NCBI GenBank assembly: GCA_944380545.1
Contig: CALWHV010000009.1
Location: forward strand, 1-36,907
Reading direction: 5' to 3'
From: an uncultured Eubacterium sp.
GTDB taxonomy: Bacteria > Bacillota > Clostridia > Oscillospirales > Acutalibacteraceae
DNA length: 36,907 nt
Positions 24,684-32,668 of the stretch are shown here, in pieces. The notes below the pieces were generated by a model. The model ran no database searches. It was not told where the DNA came from and saw only the letters and a list, made by a program, of their open reading frames with translations. The first letter of the stretch is position 1, and each line of letters starts with the position of its first letter. The position numbers were made by a program, and so were the translations under genes.

Positions 24684-25475
24684 ATGAAAGCAATAAGAAC
24701 TATATTTATATTTTTTAGTTTTTTTTGCATGATATTTGCACCTTTGCCGGTTTATGCAAATGAAGGAGGCATGAAAACAGAGGAAATGCCGAAAGACGAG
24801 CAGGAATCTGTTATCAAAGGCGCGTGTATAAATGTTTTTGATACCGAGCCCGAAAAAAGAAAAATCCTATGTTTTGATGTAAACGAAAGCGGACTTATTG
24901 CACTCGGAACGGAGACAGAGAACAATAAATGTATTTCTGTTTATACAGAGAATATGGTTTTTCTATATAGGATAAATTTTATATGTTATGGTTCTTTTAG
25001 TTTTGAATGGAACGGCGATGATATTGCCATATATTTTGTTCGCGGCAATGATGCTGTAATAGTTGACAGCAACGGAAATATAAAAAGCGTTAGGTCGTAT
25101 ACGGACGATATTGAAAATAACGATTACTTTAATAACATCCTTGAAGTTACTGAACGAAATATAAATGGAATGAAATATTCTTTAAAAGATTATTCCGTTA
25201 GATTTACTGTGTTAGAGCCAAATTCTTTTCCTATTTTATCCGTTACAAAACCAGGTGAAGAAGAAAAAATACTTTATGATGTTAGCGATAAATATTTTGT
25301 AACCGATATGTTGCAATCGATTTTTGATATTTTTTTTGTTGTTTTTGTCTTGGTTATTGTTGGTTTTACATGGATAATAACTTATAAGCAATATAAGAAA
25401 AAGAAAGCAGCAAATGAAAAATTACTCCAAGATATGATTAGGCAGGCGAACGATCAGAATAAAAATCAATTTTAG
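24684..25475 (+). CDS. Candidate immunity protein of cassette 2, secreted or membrane-anchored
   Basis: The 263-residue protein has an N-terminal signal peptide (MKAIRTIFIFFSFFCMIF to about PVYA) and a C-terminal membrane helix, IFFVVFVLVIVGFTWII, followed by a Lys-rich cytoplasmic tail. The middle is therefore predicted to face outside. Middle repeats such as LIALGTETENNKCISVYTEN and YFVRGNDAVIVDSNGNIKSV recall beta-propeller blades, but no family is recognised. The gene starts one base after the tip's stop, and GGAGGA sits inside the tip's last codons, so expression is coupled to the toxin yet independent of the upstream frameshift. Its topology suggests the tip acts at the membrane or outside, which is inference. 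Strongly AT-rich. Confidence 0.75.
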   Translation: MKAIRTIFIFFSFFCMIFAPLPVYANEGGMKTEEMPKDEQESVIKGACINVFDTEPEKRKILCFDVNESGLIALGTETENNKCISVYTENMVFLYRINFICYGSFSFEWNGDDIAIYFVRGNDAVIVDSNGNIKSVRSYTDDIENNDYFNNILEVTERNINGMKYSLKDYSVRFTVLEPNSFPILSVTKPGEEEKILYDVSDKYFVTDMLQSIFDIFFVVFVLVIVGFTWIITYKQYKKKKAANEKLLQDMIRQANDQNKNQF

Positions 25476-25528
25476 AGACATTGATAGAGATTTTGCTCAT
25501 AACGTTTGATTTTACTCAAAAGTGAAAT

Positions 25529-25559
25529 GCGGTGAGGTGATTTTATATCATCTCACCGC
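25529..25559 (+). repeat. 13-bp-arm hairpin at the joint before Rhs segment 3
   Basis: GCGGTGAGGTGAT and ATCATCTCACCGC form a long stem around a 5-nt loop, allowing one G-T pair. No T run follows, so a terminator is doubtful. It lies exactly where Rhs core homology begins. Confidence 0.6.
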
Positions 25560-26200
25560 TCGGCACGCAGAATATCGGGTACAGATACGGGGATATCTCA
25601 AAAGGCGAAATGCCGGATCAGATCTATTCCGTAACTTGGAACGGAAAAGAAAAGGTAAGCTACACGTATGATCCGCTTGGCAGGCTGACGAATAAAAAGA
25701 CAGGTTCTTTCAGCAATCTCTATGCTTATGAGGATGTGGGAGAGAATCAGACGACCACGCTTGTCAAGTCCGTAGAAACACCTGCCGGAACCTACAGTTA
25801 TACATACGATAACATCGGCAATATCTTAAGTATCTCAGACGGAATAAATCTAACAAGTTATGCGTATGACAGCTTAAATCAGCTTACCCGTGTGAACGAC
25901 GAACGGGCGGGGAAGACCTACACCTATTCTTATTCCAACGGCAATATAACAGAGAAGAAAGAGTATGCCTACACCACAGGCGAGCTCGGAGAAGTCCTTG
26001 AAACGAAGACTTGGACATACGGAGACAGCGTGTGGAGCGACCTGCTTACGGATTTCAACGGCACAGCAATTACTTATGACGAGATCGGCAATCCGCTCAC
26101 GATGGGAAGCAGGGAACTGTCGTGGCGCGGCAGGCAGCTTACTCAAGTAACGGACGGTGAAAACGAGATATCGTATGCCTATAACGGAGACGGACAGCGT
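25550..26200 (+). pseudogene. Rhs/YD-repeat core segment 3, truncated at both ends
   Basis: The segment starts earlier in the core than the other two (LGTQNIGYRYGDISKGEMPD) and shows classical YD repeats: YTYDPLGRLTNKK, YTYDNIGNILSISDG, YAYDSLNQLTRVND, then SNGNITEKKEYAYTTGELGE. It ends abruptly after GDGQR at 26200; the following bases to trxB are unrelated. The ATG at 25610 has no ribosome binding site. The 21703-21977 segment of cassette 1 matches 25938-26200 closely, with scattered differences. It has no tip and no immunity gene, so it may be the footprint of the recombination that built the array, with its tip-bearing part deleted next to trxB. Confidence 0.8.
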
Positions 26201-26245
26201 GAATCCCGAAAGGCGCAAGCTCCAACAATTCCGCGTAGGGACGGC

Positions 26246-27172
26246 TCATTCGTTCTCCGCAAGATAATCAACCGCCGCGTGAACGGCGGCAGCTCCGTCC
26301 GCAACGGCGGTAACCACCTGCCTTAGCGGCTTCGTTCTGATGTCGCCGGCGGCAAACACGCCGGGAATGTCCGTCTTTGTGCTTTCTCCGGCTGTGATAT
26401 ACCCGTTTTCAAGCTCAAGCTGGTTTTCAACAAGGCGGGTTTCGGGCTTGCGCCCAACGCTAATGAACACCCCGTCGCACTCAACGGCGCTTTCCTCTTC
26501 GGTAACCGTGTTTTTCAGGCGCAGACCCGTAAGCTTTTCGCCGTGAAGCAGCTCTGTTACAACGGTGTTCTTTAAAAATTCAATATTTCCGGCGTTTTCT
26601 ATGGGCAGGTGATATATCTTCGCCGCCCTCAGCGATTCTCTGCGGTGGATAAGATATACCTTTTTCGCGATGCGGCTGAGCAGCAGCGCGTCCGCCGCAG
26701 CCGTGTCGCCGCCGCCTACCACTGCAACCGTTTTCCCCTTGTAAAACATACCGTCGCAGGAGGCGCAGTATGCAACGCCTCTGCCTATAAGCTCTGCTTC
26801 TCCGTCTGCTCCGAGCTCGCGGGGACCCGCGCCCATGGCAAGAACAACCGTTTTTGCATAAAATGTGCCGCTTGTCGTTACCGCAGCCTTAACGGCGGCT
26901 TTAAGCTCAAGCTCGGTTACCTCTGCATATTTGCTTCTTATGCCGAATCGCTCCGCCTGGCGCCGCATCCTTTCGGCAAGTGTAAAGCCGTCTATCCCGT
27001 CCTCAAAGCCGGGGTAATTATCTATCTGATGCGTAAGCGCCATCTGACCTCCGGCAGAAAGCTTTTCAAGCAGCAGCGCGTCAAGACCCGCTCTGCCGGC
27101 GTAAAGCGCAGCAGTATATCCTGCGGGTCCGCCGCCTATGATTATCATATCGTAAATGTGTTTTTCGCTCAT
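26246..27172 (-). CDS. trxB: Thioredoxin-disulfide reductase
   Basis: This FAD-dependent NADPH:thioredoxin reductase has 308 residues. The N-terminal FAD site is IIGGGPAGYTAALYAGRAG (about 11-29), the redox-active pair is Cys136-Ala-Ser-Cys139 in YCASCDG, the NADPH site is AVVGGGDTAAADAL (about 150-163), and the C-terminal FAD motif is GVFAAGDIRTKPLRQVVTA. The start at 27172 is preferred because GAGG lies 8 nt upstream; an ATG at 27178 would leave no spacing. Expected partner is the thioredoxin at 28531-28836. No terminator separates its stop from the Rhs debris 45 nt away. Its promoter carries an operator shared with trxA. Confidence 0.96.
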   Translation of the reverse strand: MSEKHIYDMIIIGGGPAGYTAALYAGRAGLDALLLEKLSAGGQMALTHQIDNYPGFEDGIDGFTLAERMRRQAERFGIRSKYAEVTELELKAAVKAAVTTSGTFYAKTVVLAMGAGPRELGADGEAELIGRGVAYCASCDGMFYKGKTVAVVGGGDTAAADALLLSRIAKKVYLIHRRESLRAAKIYHLPIENAGNIEFLKNTVVTELLHGEKLTGLRLKNTVTEEESAVECDGVFISVGRKPETRLVENQLELENGYITAGESTKTDIPGVFAAGDIRTKPLRQVVTAVADGAAAVHAAVDYLAENE

Positions 27173-27248
27173 TTTCATACCTCGTAATTTTATTTTTTCT
27201 GTTTAAAGCTGTTAAATCGCAGCGAGCCATTTCCCGCTGTTCATTTTA

Positions 27249-27289
27249 ATTATATACTGATGTTTTAAAAATCTCCGTGATAATGTTAC
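27249..27289 (-). promoter_or_regulatory. trxB promoter with Crp/Fnr-type operator
   Basis: Minus strand: GTAACATTATCACGG (27289-27275), 22 nt between the 13-bp palindromic core and TATAAT (27254-27249). No -35 hexamer is recognisable. The operator centre would be about 41 nt upstream of transcription start, the class II activator position. The motif is nearly identical to that of trxA. Confidence 0.7.
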
Positions 27290-27301
27290 ATTTACGACAA
27301 A

Positions 27302-27335
27302 GCCGCCTGCCTTTATTTCGGCAGACGGCATTTTT
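27302..27335 (-). terminator. Terminator of the desulfoferrodoxin gene
   Basis: Minus strand: GCCGTCTGCC and GGCAGGCGGC form a stem followed by TTTG, shortly after the stop codon. The T run is short, so termination may be partial. Confidence 0.65.
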
Positions 27336-27339
27336 GATG

Positions 27340-27714
27340 TTATAATTTTGTCATCCACAGCCCGTGAATATTGCAGTAGGCGTAAACGGCAACAGGCTTG
27401 TCGTTTTCCACGGCAAAAGTCACATTCGGCTCGTCGCCTGGCTTCAGAGCTTTGCGCTGACCTCCGTTTTCCGTTTCCAGATAGATCCATTGAATGTAAT
27501 GCTCTTTTTCCATCGGGTGGTCAACGCTGCCGATGTTAACATTGACTGCGCCGTCCTCAACTGTAGCAACGGGCAGATGCTTTTCGCCGGATGCCTCTAC
27601 CGTGTTCGGCTCAAGCGCCTCTGTTTTTTGACCGCAGCACATCATAGGCACTCCGGAATCGTGAATCATTCCCACAAGATTGCCGCAACGGCGGCAGATA
27701 TAAAATTTAGCCAT
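27340..27714 (-). CDS. dfx: Desulfoferrodoxin (superoxide reductase)
   Basis: The enzyme reduces superoxide to hydrogen peroxide without making oxygen, a typical defence of anaerobes. The 124 residues contain an N-terminal desulforedoxin-like Fe(Cys)4 domain with Cys7, Cys10, Cys26 and Cys27, and a C-terminal superoxide reductase domain whose iron ligands are all present: His46, His66, His72, Cys114 and His117. Glu44-Lys45 of the EKH active-site motif are also intact. Length matches class I (2Fe) proteins. AGGAGG stands about 6 nt before the ATG. It is monocistronic and diverges from the Crp/Fnr regulator gene with interlocked promoters. Confidence 0.96.
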   Translation of the reverse strand: MAKFYICRRCGNLVGMIHDSGVPMMCCGQKTEALEPNTVEASGEKHLPVATVEDGAVNVNIGSVDHPMEKEHYIQWIYLETENGGQRKALKPGDEPNVTFAVENDKPVAVYAYCNIHGLWMTKL

Positions 27715-27763
27715 AATTCCTCCTTGTTATTATTATAACCGTGATATTTATATTTCTTCTTTT

Positions 27764-27835
27764 ATTTTATCCAAAACGCGCTCAAAAGTCAATCGCCGCC
27801 TTAATATTGACTTAAGCCCACCCTGCAATTATAAT
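27764..27835. promoter_or_regulatory. Back-to-back promoters of dfx (-) and the Crp/Fnr gene (+)
   Basis: Plus: TTGACT (27807-27812), 17 nt, TATAAT (27830-27835). Minus: TTGACT (27792-27787), 17 nt, TAAAAT (27769-27764). The -35 boxes are 14 nt apart, so polymerases compete. A half-site CCGTGAT at 27739-27745, like the trx operators, lies in the dfx leader. Confidence 0.75.
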
Positions 27836-27868
27836 TAAATCATAAGCTGATATAAGGAGGCTGTCCTC

Positions 27869-28528
27869 GTGGAATTTTCAAGCTGCTTTCCCGTTTGGGA
27901 TAAGCTGACTGCTTTGCAGCAAAAGCGCATCGGCGATTCGCTGATTGCCAAAACTGTCAAAAAAGGCGAGGTCGTCCATAGCGGCGGCAATGAGTGTACC
28001 GGGCTTTTGCTTGTAAAATCCGGCAGGCTGCGCGCCTATATTTTGTCCGAGCAGGGGAGAGAGATAACGATTTACCGCCTTTTTGAGCGCGATATGTGCC
28101 TCTTTTCGGCGTCCTGTATGCTGCGCTCCGCTCAGTTTGACATTACCGTTGAGGCTCAAACGGATTCCGAGCTTTGGATAATCCCCGCTGAAATTTATAA
28201 GGCGCTGATGCGGGAGTCCGCGCCGGTTGCAAATTACACCAACGAGCTTATGGCGTCGCGCTTTTCGGATGTTATGTGGCTCGTTGAGCAGATAATGTGG
28301 AAAAGCCTTGACAGGCGCGTTGCCGAGTTCCTGCTTGAGGAAGCCGCGATAGAGAACAGCGCCGAGCTAAAGCTCACCCACGAATATATCGCAAACCATC
28401 TCGGCTCCCACCGCGAGGTCATAACCCGTATGCTTCGCTATTTTCAAAGCGAGGGGCTCGTTAAGCTCTCGCGCGGGAAAGTCACTCTCACAAACGAGAA
28501 AGTTCTGCGCGCTCTCAGCTCCTCGTGA
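27869..28528 (+). CDS. Crp/Fnr-family transcriptional regulator
   Basis: This 219-residue regulator has an N-terminal cyclic-nucleotide-binding-like sensor domain (about 8-115), a dimerisation helix (about 120-150) and a C-terminal winged helix (about 160-219; LTHEYIANHLGSHREVITRM). The recognition helix REVITR matches the RExxxR pattern of CRP, which reads GTGA half-sites. Four cysteines (Cys6, Cys43, Cys77, Cys83, the last two in MCLFSASCML) could form a redox switch or bind a cofactor, as in a clostridial Crp/Fnr subgroup. GTG start with AAGGAGG 8 nt upstream. It sits between dfx, trxB and trxA; GTGA-type operators precede both trx genes, so it probably controls thiol and oxygen-stress genes. 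Confidence 0.92.
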   Translation: MEFSSCFPVWDKLTALQQKRIGDSLIAKTVKKGEVVHSGGNECTGLLLVKSGRLRAYILSEQGREITIYRLFERDMCLFSASCMLRSAQFDITVEAQTDSELWIIPAEIYKALMRESAPVANYTNELMASRFSDVMWLVEQIMWKSLDRRVAEFLLEEAAIENSAELKLTHEYIANHLGSHREVITRMLRYFQSEGLVKLSRGKVTLTNEKVLRALSSS

Positions 28529-28530
28529 TT

Positions 28531-28836
28531 TTACAGCAGCTCAAGAATTGCGCTTTTCGGCATTGCGCCCGTTGCGCGGTTAACGGTTTTTCCGTCCTTG
28601 ATAACCACCAGCGTCGGTATGCTCATAACCGAGAACTGAGCCGCAAGCTCCGGCTGCTCGTCAACATTTATTTTGCCCACCTTGATGTCGCTTCGCTCGT
28701 CGGCGATCTCCTCTATTATGGGAACCACCATACGGCACGGAGCGCACCACGGCGCCCAGAAATCAAGCAGCACCGGCTTGTCGGATTGCATTACCTCGGT
28801 TTGAAAATTGTTTTTATTGATGTTGATTGCAGACAT
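28531..28836 (-). CDS. trxA: Thioredoxin
   Basis: This 101-residue thiol-disulfide carrier is reduced by TrxB. The active site is Trp30-Cys31-Ala-Pro-Cys34; Ala replaces the Gly of the classical WCGPC, which occurs in many clostridial thioredoxins and may shift the redox potential slightly. The cis-Pro73 in SIPTLV and the N-terminal strand VLLDFWAPW are intact. AAGGAGGACT gives a strong ribosome binding site. It is convergent with the Crp/Fnr gene, whose stop is 2 nt away, and has its own promoter with a Crp/Fnr-type operator. Confidence 0.96.
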   Translation of the reverse strand: MSAININKNNFQTEVMQSDKPVLLDFWAPWCAPCRMVVPIIEEIADERSDIKVGKINVDEQPELAAQFSVMSIPTLVVIKDGKTVNRATGAMPKSAILELL

Positions 28837-28869
28837 TTTTCAGTCCTCCTTCATTTCTTTTGTGTCTTT

Positions 28870-28910
28870 ATTATAACCGAATCGCAGCGTCTTTTCCGTG
28901 ATGATGTCAC
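28870..28910 (-). promoter_or_regulatory. trxA promoter with Crp/Fnr-type operator
   Basis: Minus strand: GTGACATCATCACGG (28910-28896), palindromic GTGA-N5-TCAC, 22 nt upstream of TATAAT (28875-28870). No -35 is seen. Same motif, same distance as in trxB. Confidence 0.75.
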
Positions 28911-28927
28911 CAAAGGGAATATATTTT

Positions 28928-28960
28928 AAAAAAGAGGCTTCCGTTCGGAAACCTCTTTTA
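28928..28960. terminator. Bidirectional terminator downstream of gdhA
   Basis: AAAAAAGAGGCTTCC and GGAAACCTCTTTT form a stem with A and T tracts on either side, 11 nt after the gdhA stop on the minus strand. Confidence 0.85.
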
Positions 28961-28971
28961 AAATTATTAAA

Positions 28972-30622
<1,651 letters not shown>

Positions 30623-31921
30623 ATGAGATTAACAAAAGGCGCCTCGGCGGACACGCAAAAATATATGGCGGACGGCATCCGTCATATATGCGAAAACTAC
30701 AAAAGGCGTTCCCCCGGCTCTCACAGTGAAAGAAAGGCTCAGAAATATCTGAAGTCGGAGCTTGAAAAGTGGGCGGATAAGGTAGAGATGGAGGATTTCT
30801 CCGTTCATCCCGGCGCGTTTATGGGCTGGATCCCCGTAGCCGCCGTGTTCGGCTTGCTTTCTGTCCTGTTTTATTGGCTTACATACACCGGCGCTGCGTC
30901 AGGCGCGGGTCTCGCCGTTGTTGCAACGGTGCTTGTAATGCTCGCTCTCGCGTGCCTTGTTGTTGAGTTTTTGATGTATCGTGAATTCGTTGATTTCCTG
31001 TTCCCCCGAAAGATATCACGAAATGTTATGGCGCGCCGCGCCCCTAAGGGCGAGGTGAAGCGCAGGATCATCTTCGGCGGGCACACAGACGCCGCCAATG
31101 AATGGACCTATTCGCTCCACGGCGGCCTTAAGAGCCTTGCTCCCGTAATGGGCGGCTCGATCGGCGGCCTCATCGCAGTTTGCATATTTGATGTCGTTTG
31201 GCTCATCTATGCGCTCGCCGGCGGCAGCTATGAAAGCGGCTTCTGGCTCGTTTGCGGCATCATCCAGCTCATTCTTGTGCCGTTTTTCATCGCCATTATG
31301 TTTTTCATCAACTGGAAGGTGGTCGTTGACGGCGCAAACGATAACCTCTCGGCGGATTTCATCGCAATGGGCGTAATCAAGGAAATGGCGGATAATGACA
31401 TCAGATTCGAAAATACAGAAGTCTGCGCTCTGCTCTCCGGCTCAGAGGAGGCGGGCATCCGCGGCGCTCTCGCTTATGCAAAGGCGCATAAGGAGGAGAT
31501 GCAGAATGTTGAAACCGTGTTCGTCGCAATGGATACTATGCGTGAAATAGAGCAGCTTCAGATCTATACCCAGGGCTGCACCGGCACGCAGAAAAACTCA
31601 AACGCCGTTGCCGAGATAATTTATGAGGCCGGCGTAAACTGCGGCATAGAGATGAAGGAAACGGAGCTTTATCCCGGCGCTATAGACGCTGAGGCGTTCA
31701 GCCGTCTCGGTCTTCTTGCCTCCGGCTTCTGCGGCGTAAACCACGACCCCAAAACTTATTATCACACCCGTCTTGACACAGCCGACAATATCAGCGAGGA
31801 GTGTATCAATCTTTCTCTTGATATCTGCATAGAGGCTGCTAAGCTCTATGACGAAAAGGGCGGCATAGACGCTTTCAGAGAAGAGGGCAGAAAACGCTTT
31901 AAGCGCGGTCACAACAAATAA
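30623..31921 (+). CDS. M28-family zinc aminopeptidase with membrane segments
   Basis: The 432-residue protein has the M28 di-zinc peptidase signature: His154 and Asp156 in FGGHTDA, Asp240 in GANDNLS, catalytic Glu275 and metal ligand Glu276 in SGSEEAGIRG, Asp304 in AMDTM, and the final His in YYHTRLDTADNIS. Unusually, hydrophobic segments interrupt the fold: two between residues 66 and 118, before the first zinc ligand, and two between 176 and 229, inside the catalytic domain. It may therefore be a membrane-embedded aminopeptidase; which side the active site faces is unclear. AAAGAGG precedes the ATG. It is monocistronic with its own promoter and terminator. Confidence 0.88.
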   Translation: MRLTKGASADTQKYMADGIRHICENYKRRSPGSHSERKAQKYLKSELEKWADKVEMEDFSVHPGAFMGWIPVAAVFGLLSVLFYWLTYTGAASGAGLAVVATVLVMLALACLVVEFLMYREFVDFLFPRKISRNVMARRAPKGEVKRRIIFGGHTDAANEWTYSLHGGLKSLAPVMGGSIGGLIAVCIFDVVWLIYALAGGSYESGFWLVCGIIQLILVPFFIAIMFFINWKVVVDGANDNLSADFIAMGVIKEMADNDIRFENTEVCALLSGSEEAGIRGALAYAKAHKEEMQNVETVFVAMDTMREIEQLQIYTQGCTGTQKNSNAVAEIIYEAGVNCGIEMKETELYPGAIDAEAFSRLGLLASGFCGVNHDPKTYYHTRLDTADNISEECINLSLDICIEAAKLYDEKGGIDAFREEGRKRFKRGHNK

Positions 31922-31936
31922 GCCGATAAAGAATTT

Positions 31937-31971
31937 CAGCCGAGGCTCAGCTTGCGCCCCGGCTGTTTTTT
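31937..31971 (+). terminator. Terminator of the M28 peptidase gene
   Basis: CAGCCG and CGGCTG pair across a loop and are followed by TTTTTTT. It touches the stop codon of the convergent ECF gene. Confidence 0.8.
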
Positions 31972-32512
31972 ATTCTTTATGAAATCTTATTATTTTCGGG
32001 CTTTCAAGCAGCATTACGAGCGGCGGGATAATTATAATCTGCACGATGATTCCCGGCACCGCCTGTGTGAAGGCTCCCGCCGCAAAGGCGGAGAGGGTAA
32101 AGGCGTCTCCCGCCGCGCCCATACAGATAAACATTGCAAGGCCCCATATAAGCCTGCCCGCAAGCATTGAGATCAAGAGCGCCGCGTAAATATACGGCTT
32201 CTTTTTAGGCAGCGCTTTTCTCATTATTCCGCAGAATGCGCCGTAAGCCGCAAGCTCAAATGCCATGCAAAGCGCGGTGGGGTAGAGCGGCGGCATCCCC
32301 ATAGTCAGCGAGCGCAGCAGCGGCGCGGCAAATCCGATTACAAGCCCCCACGGCCAGCCGCAGACGAAGCCGCAGAGTATAACGGGTATGTGCATCGGCA
32401 GCAGCATAGAGCCTATCTCCGGTATTTGTCCCGTCAAAAACGGCAGCACATATGCAAGCGCCAGAAAAAGTGCCGAAAGCGTCATTTTAAGTATTCTGTT
32501 TCTGTTTTTCAT
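31970..32512 (-). CDS. ECF transporter substrate-binding (S) component
   Basis: The 180-residue, very hydrophobic protein has five or six membrane helices and the S-component pattern: an N-terminal ALFLALAYVLPFL helix with small residues, the conserved loop LLPMHIPVILCGFVCGWPWG, and GFAAPLLRSLTMGMPPLYPT. S components bind a vitamin or precursor and dock to a shared EcfA/A'/T energising module, which is not in this window. The substrate cannot be read: no riboswitch is recognised in the 90-nt leader and the neighbours are unrelated. GGAGGAG lies just upstream of the ATG. It is a single gene, convergent with the peptidase and divergent from the ADP-ribosylglycohydrolase. Confidence 0.85.
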   Translation of the reverse strand: MKNRNRILKMTLSALFLALAYVLPFLTGQIPEIGSMLLPMHIPVILCGFVCGWPWGLVIGFAAPLLRSLTMGMPPLYPTALCMAFELAAYGAFCGIMRKALPKKKPYIYAALLISMLAGRLIWGLAMFICMGAAGDAFTLSAFAAGAFTQAVPGIIVQIIIIPPLVMLLESPKIIRFHKE

Positions 32513-32668
32513 TTCTCCTCCAAGGGTGTTCGCCTAGCATCGCGTCTTTTATTTTTGATAGCTTTATATAATGTATCGCAAAACTTGCCGTCAGTCAAGC
32601 GGCTGCTGTTGATTTAGCAAAGGTTTTGTGATATATTTTATTAAGAAGCTTATTTGGGAGGAATATCT

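Larger units (their letters stand above)
20351..26245. other. Accessory island: orphan Rhs toxin-immunity cassettes between tRNA-Trp and trxB
   Basis: The island is bounded on the left by tRNA-Trp and its duplicated 3' end and on the right by trxB. It contains a lipoprotein, three partial Rhs core segments, two AT-rich toxin tips and two immunity candidates. Rhs core segments have host-like GC content, while tips and immunity genes are AT-rich, giving a mosaic. No integrase, transposase or Rhs N-terminus is present. Confidence 0.8.

Noticed and set aside
20351..26245. Complete integrative element
   Set aside because: No integrase, excisionase, relaxase or replication gene is present; only the repeat scar supports past integration.
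26201..26326. Coding continuation of Rhs segment 3 to 26326
   Set aside because: After GDGQR the frame reads antisense through the trxB 3' end and loses all Rhs similarity.
27786..27813. 8-bp inverted repeat AAGTCAAT/ATTGACTT as a regulator operator
   Set aside because: Both arms are exactly the -35 boxes of two divergent promoters with ideal 17-nt spacers, which explains the symmetry without an operator.
32513..32600. Riboswitch in the leader of the ECF S-component gene
   Set aside because: The leader is short and matches no thiamine, preQ1 or folate riboswitch consensus that I can recall.
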